This document shows positions 8,477-16,671 of a stretch of DNA of 46,769 nt, piece by piece. Every line of letters starts with the position of its first letter. Position 1 is the first letter of the stretch. The notes beneath the pieces were generated by a model, which saw nothing but the letters and a program-made list of their open reading frames with translations, did no database searches and had not been told where the DNA came from. Position numbers and translations under genes: made by a program. Source of the DNA: a virus; IMG/VR virus record IMGVR_UViG_3300048588_000791, positions 1-46,769 of that record, one strand, 5' to 3'.

Positions 8477-9027
8477 TTACCCAGGCCCGATGGACTCCCA
8501 ACTTCCGGATTGTGAAAATTCCCCGCCGTTCATTCGCCCAGTGATTGGCTCACCAGAATCATGAGCGGCTTCTTCATCGCAAAGCGCCTCAAGCCAGGCG
8601 TCGAACTCGGTCATGGCCATGTCCAGCGTTTGGGTTGCAGAGAAACCGTAACGCCGATACATAACCGAGATCGCACGTCTTAGCGTCGTGACAGGGTCTG
8701 CGGCCTGGGTTTCAGCTTTTTTTGCGGTTGAGCACCGCCCTGGCGCAGCGCATACTCCGTCGTGACTTTCTCAATGTGCCGACCGATAGGCACCTGATCA
8801 TCGAGAGAGATCTCTGGTACGGCTTCTCTGGGAAGGTCCTCGCAGAATGAAGCCATGAGGATCACAGACCCTCTTGATTCAAGGTCCTCATCATCGTCCT
8901 TGCTCTTTCTTAGTTTTTCCACCTCAGCGAAGGCGAGTTGATGGCGCGTCTTCATATAGTCAGAGAGGCGAATGGTTTGGTAAGTCTGTCCATTGAACTC
9001 GATCGGGAACTTGAGGGTATGAATCAG
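8477..9027 (-). CDS. E-E': Extended tail chaperone gpE+E' made by -1 frameshift
   Basis: The E frame runs to the heptamer A AAA AAG (8722-8716). A -1 shift there enters a second open frame, reading AETQAADPVTTLRRAISVMY and then RRYGFSATQTLDMAM, which ends at 8477. The fused product would be about 183 aa. This matches the well-known T-extension of P2 and lambda (G/GT), where a minority long chaperone is required for tail assembly. The E' frame has only a distal ATG (8662, MYRRYGF) that would lose the conserved region just before it, supporting translation by shifting. The coordinates describe the union of both frames; one base (8716) is read twice. Confidence 0.85.
8680..9027 (-). CDS. E: Tail assembly chaperone gpE (zero-frame product), CTG start
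   Basis: This is the short product of the E/E' pair that chaperones the tape measure during tail assembly. The first canonical ATG (8955) would start at MKTRHQLAF, but the family N-terminus lies upstream in the same frame: IHTLKFPIEFNGQTYQTI then RLSDYMKTRHQ. The frame opens at CTG 9027 with AGGAG 10 bases upstream, giving 115 aa. The spacing and flanks (GGAGAAAA, 7 bases, CTG) are almost identical to those of the major capsid gene. It ends at TAA after passing the slippery heptamer at 8716-8722. Confidence 0.82.
   Translation of the reverse strand: MIHTLKFPIEFNGQTYQTIRLSDYMKTRHQLAFAEVEKLRKSKDDDEDLESRGSVILMASFCEDLPREAVPEISLDDQVPIGRHIEKVTTEYALRQGGAQPQKKLKPRPQTLSRR
8716..8722 (-). other. Programmed -1 frameshift slippery site (A AAA AAG)
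   Basis: On the minus strand seven consecutive A residues and a G give codons CAA AAA AAG in the E frame. This is the X XXY YYZ heptamer used by E. coli dnaX and many tail chaperones. The shifted frame is open for 79 further codons and encodes the conserved E' sequence. Confidence 0.85.
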
Positions 9028-9063
9028 GCTAAATTTTCTCCTATTGGGAAGAGTGGGCTGAAA

Positions 9064-9579
9064 TCAGCCCAGCTTCAAAAGTTGACGCGCCGCAGCGTGC
9101 TGATCGCTTGGCCCGATTAGCTGGATTCCGTTGACAATATCGATGGTGAGAAGAGGGACCACACCCCGAGTCATGAGCCAGCTTTGAACCGCCATCTCCA
9201 CGGTTTGCGTTGACGACTTGATGTCCCCCGCTTTCCAGGAGCCAGGATCGACCGTCTTCACCCATCCTCGCAAGGTGCAGTCCATGCCGTCTGAACTTCC
9301 GTCCTGGCCTTTCATGAACCCAGTGATGCTTGCTGTCATGATCCCGGCGAAGTTGATACCAGCACTGAGATACCCTTCGAGAGTTTGCTCGCCAAACTTG
9401 AAGGTACACTCAAGCTTTTCAAGACCGACTTCGATCTCGAGAGGGGCGGACATGCCCGCCCCCCGCCATTCTTCGGTTTTGTATTTCAGCTTTGGAAGGG
9501 TGACTTCTTCGCAGATGCCGCTGAAGTCGGAGATGCCAAACGTGACGTTGAAATTGTGAAGAAACTTTGGAAACCGCAA
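9064..9579 (-). CDS. FII: Major tail tube protein FII (P2-like)
   Basis: The 171-aa product belongs to the contractile tail tube family. Typical segments are GICEEVTLPKLKYKTEEWRG, GMSAPLEIEVGLEKLECTF and a C-terminal LLTIDIVNGIQLIG. It forms the inner tube through which DNA passes. The start is TTG at 9579, six bases after AAGGA, and leaves the expected family N-terminus MRFPKFLHNFNVTF. It lies between the collagen-like gene and the chaperone E gene; in P2, FII directly follows the sheath, so the collagen-like gene is an insertion into the usual order. Confidence 0.92.
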   Translation of the reverse strand: MRFPKFLHNFNVTFGISDFSGICEEVTLPKLKYKTEEWRGAGMSAPLEIEVGLEKLECTFKFGEQTLEGYLSAGINFAGIMTASITGFMKGQDGSSDGMDCTLRGWVKTVDPGSWKAGDIKSSTQTVEMAVQSWLMTRGVVPLLTIDIVNGIQLIGPSDQHAAARQLLKLG

Positions 9580-9599
9580 TGCTTGTCCTTATATTGTTA

Positions 9600-10760
<1,161 letters not shown>

Positions 10761-10763
10761 AGC

Positions 10764-11576
10764 TTAGGCTCCAATTTTAGTGAGATAGGAATCAGTAATT
10801 TCTTCGATGAAATAAAGCGTCTCGGCGACGGGCGTAGGGGTGAATGAATACTTCCAGAAGACCTTACCCTGAAAGAGATTGGTTGCCGTGTTTTGCTCGT
10901 CATCGGGCACGCAGTCGCCGCCCGCGATTGCACCTTTGCTCTTAAGATCATCAAGGTATGTCTTCACGCTATTTTGTACGGCCTTCAGGTAGTTGGCGGT
11001 GATACCTTTGGCCACTGCCCAGCGATGGCTCGAAAGGATGGCTTCCCGAATTGCGTCGGCGATCCTGACTTTTTGAATCTGATGGGTCTTGAGGTTGCCT
11101 GGTGCGCCGGCACCTCTCGCACCCCACATACGGAAGCCATCCTGCCTGACAATCGTCGAAACCTGCTTCGAGTTCAGGAGCTGGCCAAGCGACATCGCAT
11201 CGTCCAGCGCAAAGGATACCGGGTACTCAGTACCAAGGATCCCGTTGATTGGCTGGTTTGATGGACTTTCCCAAAAGTTGATCTTTGCCAGCACCCCGGC
11301 AGCATAAGGGCTGGCAGGAACTGCAATGGTCTTGCTGCCATGTGAAACCTTTACCCGTGGCCAGACGAGATAAATTCTCTCGCTGTTGTTGGTGGTCTGG
11401 AAAGCCAGTACTTCATCTTTCTTCCCTGGAACATCGAAGATTCCTATGGCACCGAGCTGCTTTGCAACGGTTGCCATTGTTGTGAAAAGCGCGTTGGCCG
11501 TGGCATCTCGTGGAGTGTCGGTATTGGAGTTTCCGCCAGGTTCAGTGGCGGGAGTTACGGTCGTTGTTTCAGCTAT
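10764..11576 (-). CDS. FI: Tail sheath FI, C-terminal part (separate cistron, ATA start)
   Basis: The segment matches the C-terminal two thirds of a P2-type contractile sheath: SERIYLVWPRVKVS, the RQDGFRMWGARGAG motif, and the ending YLTKIGA. The first canonical start (ATG 11477) would omit the conserved DATANALF helix. Upstream the frame is open to ATA 11576, which overlaps the TAG of the N-terminal part as ATAG and is preceded by GAGG six bases away. The 270-aa product would begin (M)AETTTVTPATEP, a flexible linker. So the sheath appears split into two translated pieces, or the gene is broken by mutation. Confidence 0.75.
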   Translation of the reverse strand: MAETTTVTPATEPGGNSNTDTPRDATANALFTTMATVAKQLGAIGIFDVPGKKDEVLAFQTTNNSERIYLVWPRVKVSHGSKTIAVPASPYAAGVLAKINFWESPSNQPINGILGTEYPVSFALDDAMSLGQLLNSKQVSTIVRQDGFRMWGARGAGAPGNLKTHQIQKVRIADAIREAILSSHRWAVAKGITANYLKAVQNSVKTYLDDLKSKGAIAGGDCVPDDEQNTATNLFQGKVFWKYSFTPTPVAETLYFIEEITDSYLTKIGA

Positions 11577-12127
11577 TCTTCACCTCGATTTCTTGAAGTT
11601 ATCGTTCGCGCTCTTGAGGCGCTTGGTTGCGTGTTTCCCGCCATGGGGCGGTCATCCACCGGGTTTGCAGGGTCCGTTGGGACCACCGGGTTTGCCGGGT
11701 TCGCTGGATCCGTCGGACCAGCAGGGTTAACTGGCGTTGCACTCGTTTCGGTGCCCAGCTGGGTTGCTATGAAGACCTTGGGTTTGTACCCAGTGACGCT
11801 TTCAGCATCCAGCAGCGCATTGACAGCACTTTGCATGTCGCTTTCGCTGTTGCTTTTTGCTTTGACGAGGACAATGACATCTTCCGTCTGGTCATGGACA
11901 CCGAGCACGGCGAAATGCAGTGAACCCGGTTCTTTGCCTGTTGGTGGCTTCAGTGCTTCGAGTGCTTCCTTCTTTTTGAAAAAAGCCTTGGGCACTTCGT
12001 CCTGAAGGGTTGTGATACCCTCTGCCGTGCCGACGATGCCGACGATTGACTGACTTGGGGATGTCACTGTACGTATCTCGCCCGTGCTTTCCTGAATAAC
12101 TATTCCATGGACATAAGCGTCAGCCGT
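11573..12127 (-). CDS. FI: Tail sheath FI, N-terminal part (ACG start)
   Basis: The encoded N-terminus (M)ADAYVHGIVIQEST followed by SPSQSIVGIVGTAEG matches the P2 FI pattern (MAxDYHHGVxVVE ... IVGxV). The conserved part includes TGYKPKVFIATQLGT. A Pro-rich linker (PVNPAGPTDPANPANP) follows, then a poorly coding tail that ends at TAG. The first canonical start is GTG at 12067, which would lose the conserved N-terminus. The open frame instead begins at ACG 12127, six bases after GAGG, overlapping the end of gpI. In the last 20 codons the other minus-strand frame (reading GGKHATKRLKSANDNFKKSR) has better codon use, suggesting a frameshift near 11635. It too stops just before the C-part start. 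Confidence 0.75.
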   Translation of the reverse strand, partial: TADAYVHGIVIQESTGEIRTVTSPSQSIVGIVGTAEGITTLQDEVPKAFFKKKEALEALKPPTGKEPGSLHFAVLGVHDQTEDVIVLVKAKSNSESDMQSAVNALLDAESVTGYKPKVFIATQLGTETSATPVNPAGPTDPANPANPVVPTDPANPVDDRPMAGNTQPSASRARTITSRNRGEE

Positions 12128-12524
12128 ACTTCACCTCAAAACTCTCGTGGTAAATTCTCCTAAGTTGTCCGCGTGCCTGGACGGAAACCGCCAGTGCCGC
12201 CTTGATTGCATCGATCTGCTGTTCTGTCGGGATCTCACCCGGATCGATCTCATACTCGAACCATGACAGACGGTGAAATTTGATTTCATCGAAGCCCACC
12301 CACCGCAGGGCCATGCGGATCGAGTGCAGGGTTCCACGGAGACGGATAAACTCCAGGGCCTCTTTCTTCAGCGTCTCGGGCTTGACTGCATACGGCAGAA
12401 GCTCGGTCAGGCCGTATTCCCACAGTATGGCTTCCTGAATTTCCGGATCCGTGCTCAGCCTCACTCCCAGAACCGGCGTGACGTCAAATTCGGGAAAGAC
12501 ATCACGAATTGCGGCTTCGATCAT
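12120..12524 (-). CDS. I: Tail/baseplate protein gpI (P2-like)
   Basis: The 134-aa product is recognised as gpI, a baseplate wedge-associated protein. It has PEIQEAILWEYGLTELLPYA and then RLRGTLHSIRMALRWVGFD, the typical region where the chain commits to a rigid C-terminal fold. The ATG overlaps the end of gpJ by 23 bases, as usual in this gene pair. The stop lies beyond the ACG start of the sheath gene, so translation of I and FI is probably coupled. Confidence 0.85.
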   Translation of the reverse strand: MIEAAIRDVFPEFDVTPVLGVRLSTDPEIQEAILWEYGLTELLPYAVKPETLKKEALEFIRLRGTLHSIRMALRWVGFDEIKFHRLSWFEYEIDPGEIPTEQQIDAIKAALAVSVQARGQLRRIYHESFEVKYG

Positions 12525-13371
12525 TCTTCGTCTCGATGTAGTTCAGCTCCAGCATTTTGATGGAAGCGTACTGTTTGCTTGGAACGATCGTGTCGGTCAC
12601 GGGATTTGTGAGAATGACCGACTTTACACCGATCAGGTGCAGCTCCTTTACGATCCAGCTGGTGGTTGGTTGCCAGCCCAATGCGAGTTCCTCATTCCAC
12701 CTTTTCCTAAGAGTTTCCTCAACGACGGCCTTATAGTCCTGGGTGTAGCCAGGCTTGAGGTAGATTGTGCCTTGAATCGACACAGGGATATCATTGGCCA
12801 TCTGAAAGGTGACACTGTCGAGAACCGGTTTGACCTTCTCGCCATCAAATGCATCGGAGAGCGATTCCAGGATTTTATTGTTCAGATCCTTGCGATCAGT
12901 ATTGGTCAGAAGGTGGATCAAAAGCTGACCCTCGCCAGCGGACTCAACATAGGCGCCTCTGACCCGTGCAATCTTGTCTTCCTGATTTTCTGTATACCTC
13001 ACTCTCCCGAAAAGGAAGGTCAAGGCTTTGTATTGCGCAACTGTCCCAGCCGTGGAAACAAGCGAGAGGCTGCTGACCATTCGTTCCACAAACTCTTCGT
13101 ATGTCTCATCAGGTCCGATCTTCGCCTTGAAGAGCAGCTCAAGGTCCTTGGAATACTTCAGCAGCTGCGCATAGCCGGCCTGCGCGATGCGCTCGGATCC
13201 GATCAATTCACTGAGCGCAATTTCAACAAGGATGTGATAGAGCGGGTCTGCCGGTGTCGGGGTTTTGAATTCTGGCACTTCGACCTGATAGTTCTTTGTG
13301 AAGTTCTTCAGCTTTTCCTGAAAGGTTTTTTCAAATGAGATTGGTTGTACGATCGTTGGCAGATCTGCCAT
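12502..13371 (-). CDS. J: Baseplate assembly protein gpJ (P2-like)
   Basis: The 289-aa product belongs to the baseplate J / gp47 family that builds the wedge ring of contractile tails. It shows the family core: LIGSERIAQAGYAQLLKYSK ... then a GPDETYEEFVERM segment and, near the C-terminus, VSIQGTIYLKPGYTQDYKA. The start ATG at 13371 follows AGGAG by 4 bases and overlaps the gpW stop (TGATG). A TTG immediately upstream is less likely. Confidence 0.9.
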   Translation of the reverse strand: MADLPTIVQPISFEKTFQEKLKNFTKNYQVEVPEFKTPTPADPLYHILVEIALSELIGSERIAQAGYAQLLKYSKDLELLFKAKIGPDETYEEFVERMVSSLSLVSTAGTVAQYKALTFLFGRVRYTENQEDKIARVRGAYVESAGEGQLLIHLLTNTDRKDLNNKILESLSDAFDGEKVKPVLDSVTFQMANDIPVSIQGTIYLKPGYTQDYKAVVEETLRKRWNEELALGWQPTTSWIVKELHLIGVKSVILTNPVTDTIVPSKQYASIKMLELNYIETKNDRSRNS

Positions 13372-13682
13372 CAAACTCCTATAAGTACGTTTTGGGTTCC
13401 AATTGTGAAGGCTATTTCCAGCTCTTCACCATTTCGTTGATTGATTACAGTTCTCAGGGTCGTATCCGGAATTGAGCGCTCGATCGAGTCGGCCAGGTCT
13501 CCTGTCAGCTCCAGGACGGATGCCTCTGTGATGGCTCTGTCGAGCTGTGCGAGGTATGAGGTCCCGAACCAGCGAACCATGCGCTTCGATCCCTTCGTGG
13601 TCCGCACGGCTCGGCGCACCGCCTGCCTTAGCCAGGCTTCCCCCTGAATCAGTGTTCCGAGTCGCTCATCCATCCCCATCAT
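13371..13682 (-). CDS. W: Baseplate protein gpW (GPW/gp25 family)
   Basis: The 103-aa protein has the GPW/gp25 lysozyme-like fold signature RTTKGSKRMVRWFGTSYLAQ. It is the baseplate wedge component that connects sheath to baseplate. It starts at ATG 13682, overlapping the stop of the preceding small gene, and its own stop overlaps gpJ. The gene order V-(small)-W-J-I is that of P2-like tails. Confidence 0.9.
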   Translation of the reverse strand: MMGMDERLGTLIQGEAWLRQAVRRAVRTTKGSKRMVRWFGTSYLAQLDRAITEASVLELTGDLADSIERSIPDTTLRTVINQRNGEELEIAFTIGTQNVLIGV

Positions 13683-13867
13683 TCGACCTTCCCCATTTGG
13701 AGCGGGCCGCCGTTAGGCGTGGTGCCGGAAACGACTGCGTTGGCAGTGATATGGTTACTGATGGCCTTTGCCACCGCCTCCCATGCCTTTTTTGGATCTC
13801 CAGCGGTTCCTGTCGCTGCCGCATGAAGCGCATCGGCCAGCGCCTTCTCCGTCCCTTTCAGAGCCAT
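13679..13867 (-). CDS. Small conserved-type tail-module protein
   Basis: This 62-aa protein (MALKGTEKALADALHAAATG ...) sits between gpV and gpW with a good ribosome site (GGGAGG, 4 bases, ATG) and a 4-base overlap with gpW. It is helical and polar, ending in GTTPNGGPLQMGKVE. I do not recognise a named family, but small proteins occur at this position in Mu- and P2-like tail modules. It is likely real because of tight packing and codon use. Confidence 0.7.
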   Translation of the reverse strand: MALKGTEKALADALHAAATGTAGDPKKAWEAVAKAISNHITANAVVSGTTPNGGPLQMGKVE

Positions 13868-14500
13868 TCAGCCTCCCACCGGGGAAGGCTGCGGATTGGG
13901 ATTATCAGGCGCATCGGTGAATGAATCGAGCTGCTGGGTGATGGTGGCCAGTTCAGTGGCCGCTGGCAGCAGCTTCTGCGGTCCCATCATCGTCGCCGTT
14001 TGCGAGTCTTTAATGGATTTGAACCCACTGGAAACGAGGCTAATGAGTTCGCCCTTGTCATTGCGAATCGTCGCCTTATTCGTTTCAAAATCGATCCGCG
14101 CAGCCTTGACTTTGACTTTCAGGTCCTTCTCCCGCTGGATGCTTAGGGTATTTGTGCCCGTGTCATAACTGCATTCAAGGCCATCCGAATAGCGGACAAG
14201 ATGCAGAGCTGCAGATTTCGATGGCGCGGGCCTGGATCCCGAGTAGATGCCTGTGAGCACAAAGCCAGTGGCAAGCTCGCCGCCGGGGCTGAGGACAAGG
14301 ACCTGTTCGCCTGGCTCTGGCGGATCCCAGGTGATGGTATTGCCGGCCCTGCGGGCGAAATATGACAGCCACCCGGTGGTATGCTCACTGCTCAAGCGGA
14401 CTTTGACCTTGGCCTTCGCGTGGTCCACTTCCGCGATCGTTCCCGGACGCAGGAGGTTTTCCAGCCGGCGCAGGATGTCTGCGACCGCGATATCAAGCAT
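13868..14500 (-). CDS. V: Baseplate spike protein gpV (P2-like)
   Basis: The 210-aa product matches the gpV/gp45 membrane-piercing spike. An N-terminal OB-fold region (LLRPGTIAEVDHAKAKVKVR, then TGWLSYFARRAG and DPPEPGEQVLVLSPGGE) is followed by a beta-rich repeating region that would form the needle. The ATG at 14500 is chosen because GGGGAG lies 7 bases upstream; 14515 is an alternative. The start overlaps the preceding gene's stop by 8 bases. Confidence 0.88.
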   Translation of the reverse strand: MLDIAVADILRRLENLLRPGTIAEVDHAKAKVKVRLSSEHTTGWLSYFARRAGNTITWDPPEPGEQVLVLSPGGELATGFVLTGIYSGSRPAPSKSAALHLVRYSDGLECSYDTGTNTLSIQREKDLKVKVKAARIDFETNKATIRNDKGELISLVSSGFKSIKDSQTATMMGPQKLLPAATELATITQQLDSFTDAPDNPNPQPSPVGG

Positions 14501-14957
14501 CCTGCTTCTCCCCATTGATCCAGACCTCTTTTGGGATGCCAGGGGCAGCGGGCTGCCAAGTCTGCTTTTGATACTGAACGTGAAAGGTCATCGACAGGGC
14601 TGCTATGCGCTTTTCTCCGATCATTTCGTGACCAAAATCGATATCGTGCAGAACACACTCGGCCACGATTTTTTTAATTCCTTCGCTCTTCTCAATCGCA
14701 GTGCGGATGCGTTCATAGATGTCAACCAGCTCTGATTCCGGATCCTCGCCTGCCATGGCGCAGGCCTCAACAACAAACAGCACCTCCCGGAGATCATAAA
14801 AATTCTTCTGCTCAAGAAGCGTGTCGCGGTGGAAGTAGACGTTGAGGCATGGAAGGTCTTCCATCGAGAGCCTGGAGACCCGAGCGCTGAAACGCCTGAA
14901 CTCCGGCATGGCCTCCTTCAACGATTTTTCAAACTCCGCCCGAACTTTAATGAGCAC
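14493..14957 (-). CDS. Tail terminator-like / minor tail protein
   Basis: The 154-aa product resembles lambda gpU-type tail terminators, with ECVLHDIDFGHEMIGEKRIA and ALSMTFHVQYQ, the paired strands at the C-terminal side of that fold. Such proteins cap the tail tube and join it to the head connector. It follows the connector gene and precedes gpV, which fits that task. The start is GTG 14957 directly after the preceding stop. Assignment is by pattern only. Confidence 0.65.
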   Translation of the reverse strand: MLIKVRAEFEKSLKEAMPEFRRFSARVSRLSMEDLPCLNVYFHRDTLLEQKNFYDLREVLFVVEACAMAGEDPESELVDIYERIRTAIEKSEGIKKIVAECVLHDIDFGHEMIGEKRIAALSMTFHVQYQKQTWQPAAPGIPKEVWINGEKQDA

Positions 14958-15248
14958 CTAGAAATTCCGCTCCGATGTTTTTCTGTCGATGATCCGCTCA
15001 AGATCGAGCTGCACGATTCCTACTCCTGAGAGTCGGCGCGTCTTGATCGCATATCTGTCTCCTGTCGCGCTGCGGGTGATAATCGCATCCGCTGGGATCC
15101 TCGCGCCCATGCTGGCCTCAACCATGATCCGGGCCACACGCGTGATGAGGCCTGGATCATTGGCGGGAGCATCCGCGTCGTATTCAGTGAAGACCGCTTT
15201 GAAAGCGGTCTCAGAGGTTCTGAAATCTTCCTCCAGTTCCTGGATCAC
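14958..15248 (-). CDS. Head-tail connector / head completion protein (lambda FII-like position)
   Basis: This 96-aa protein has IPADAIITRSATGDRYAIKT and ends with VQLDLERIIDRKT. This beta-rich pattern is like small head-tail adaptors such as lambda gpFII. It lies between the major capsid protein and the tail terminator, the usual place for a connector. The start is GTG 15248, which overlaps the capsid stop as GTGA. Direct family assignment is tentative. Confidence 0.6.
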   Translation of the reverse strand: MIQELEEDFRTSETAFKAVFTEYDADAPANDPGLITRVARIMVEASMGARIPADAIITRSATGDRYAIKTRRLSGVGIVQLDLERIIDRKTSERNF

Positions 15249-16273
15249 GCAGCAACGTCGACCAGGCAAGCCGTGTTCGCATCGTAAGTGACCAGGAGGG
15301 GTGCTGACTGAAGCATCACAAATCTCACGCTCGGGTCTTCGATCTCCCAGGACTTGGCAAAGATCGGCTGCGCTCTGAGACCTGCTTTTAGGTCCAGGAT
15401 CGCTCCGAAATGCCTGACTCCCTTGATATCGTCGCAGGTGAAGAGTGCCTGTTTCGGTTTGATGTAGAATTGTCCGTCGTCGGATTTCCCTTCGTGCATC
15501 CAGAAATGAATGTTTCCGTAGTAGCCCTTGTAGACAAGCTGCTCGAAAGAAGCTTCTCCTGGCGTTTGCGGTATCGACAGCTCGGCGCCGCGAATATACT
15601 CGGGAAGCAATTTTTGGACATCGGGACGGTTGCGGAACATGTCCCAGGCATCATAACCAAGGATACATGTGCGCGGTCTCGATTGAGTGTTGTTTAGGCC
15701 AGCAACTTCTCGCTGCAAATCTTCCAGCCATTTCGTTATGGATGGTATGGCCTGGACATTGTTCCAGCCATTTGCGCCGAGCGGTTTGGTGAGATTTGCG
15801 TTGCGACCGAAATCCAGCACTGCATCGATACCTTCACCTTTGATCGTGAGTTTGCCTGTTTTAACAACTTCCGCAGCCATGAGTTCCAGCCGGTTTCTAT
15901 GTCGCTCATAGAGACGATTGACATCATGAAGCAAGGCCTGCTCCGCGCGCTGCATTGGAGTGAGTTCGCCACCGAATGCTTCGCCAGCAAGTCGATGGAA
16001 ACCACGATCGGGCTTCAGGTCAACTTTTTCCTTCATGTAGGCGGGCTTGAAGGACTTGGTCCTGTAGCCCTGACTCCGTAGCATCGGAGCCTCAGCGAGC
16101 GGATGAACGAAAGGCATGATGCCAGCTTTTTCGCCGTCGGCCTCGTCGAAGAAGACTTCCTCTTTATCGCTCTGGACCTCAGTAGGAAAGAATCGGTCCA
16201 GAAAGTAGCGGGACTTTGGTACAAGTTTTTCAACCAAGCGGTTGAGATAGTAGGTCGAATAGATCGATGGCAG
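15245..16273 (-). CDS. Major capsid protein, lambda gpE family; CTG start
   Basis: The protein matches the lambda E capsid family, with FLDRFFPTEVQ, AEAPMLRSQGYRTKSFKPAY, LTPMQRAEQALLHDVNRLYE and VLDFGRN. The first canonical start (TTG 16237) would remove the conserved start of the family (lambda reads MSMYTTAQLLAANEQ). The frame is open to CTG 16273 and gives (M)PSIYSTYYLNRLVEKL, which aligns well. GGAG lies 10 bases before this CTG, which is 2 bases after the stop of the decoration gene. Product length is 342 aa, equal to the family norm. Confidence 0.92.
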   Translation of the reverse strand: MPSIYSTYYLNRLVEKLVPKSRYFLDRFFPTEVQSDKEEVFFDEADGEKAGIMPFVHPLAEAPMLRSQGYRTKSFKPAYMKEKVDLKPDRGFHRLAGEAFGGELTPMQRAEQALLHDVNRLYERHRNRLELMAAEVVKTGKLTIKGEGIDAVLDFGRNANLTKPLGANGWNNVQAIPSITKWLEDLQREVAGLNNTQSRPRTCILGYDAWDMFRNRPDVQKLLPEYIRGAELSIPQTPGEASFEQLVYKGYYGNIHFWMHEGKSDDGQFYIKPKQALFTCDDIKGVRHFGAILDLKAGLRAQPIFAKSWEIEDPSVRFVMLQSAPLLVTYDANTACLVDVAA

Positions 16274-16275
16274 GC

Positions 16276-16671
16276 TTAGTTTTCTCCTTTTTCCAGAAAG
16301 ATGGATCGGAGCCAGAGGTCATCCTCGATGGACTCCAGGGTATGGCCTTTTCCCAGGGTCAGATCGAGCCCCAGGAATGCGCCGGTCTTATAGATTGGGG
16401 CAACTTTATCCTTCGCAGTGGCATCGACATCAACCTGCAGGATGCAATAGGGCTTCTCGCTGCCGTCCGTGATGGCTGCGTCATTGGCTGCTTTGGTCGC
16501 AGACAGGACACATTTCTGGGATTCTGCTTTCTTGCCCAGGACAGAACCGGCCTTGAGGACCTGGCCTCTTTCAATCAGCACCGTTCCACGGCGCACTGGG
16601 AAGTTTCCCTGATGAATGAATTCCGGGTTCCAGGATGAAACCTCTTTAAAGGAAGGATCGAAATAGGGCAA
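16276..16671 (-). CDS. Capsid decoration protein, lambda gpD family
   Basis: The 131-aa product has the N-terminal motif FIHQGNFPVRRGTVLIERGQ followed by LKAGSVLGK, then YCILQVDVDATA, typical of the lambda D-type trimers that stabilise expanded capsids. It starts at TTG 16671, five bases after AAGGAG; an in-frame stop just upstream rules out a longer start. It lies between the protease/scaffold and the capsid gene, the lambda order. Confidence 0.88.
   Translation of the reverse strand: MPYFDPSFKEVSSWNPEFIHQGNFPVRRGTVLIERGQVLKAGSVLGKKAESQKCVLSATKAANDAAITDGSEKPYCILQVDVDATAKDKVAPIYKTGAFLGLDLTLGKGHTLESIEDDLWLRSIFLEKGEN

Noticed and set aside
11573-11640. Programmed -1 frameshift joining the two sheath parts
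   Set aside because: No slippery heptamer is present between the last in-frame stop and the TAG; separate initiation at ATA, or a mutation, fits better, although a frameshift is not fully excluded.
13714-13800. Search for more tRNA or attachment sites (direct repeat of the tRNA 3' end)
   Set aside because: No second copy of the tRNA-Val 3' part was seen anywhere in the window, so attR is presumed to be outside; this was a reading by eye and not an exhaustive search.
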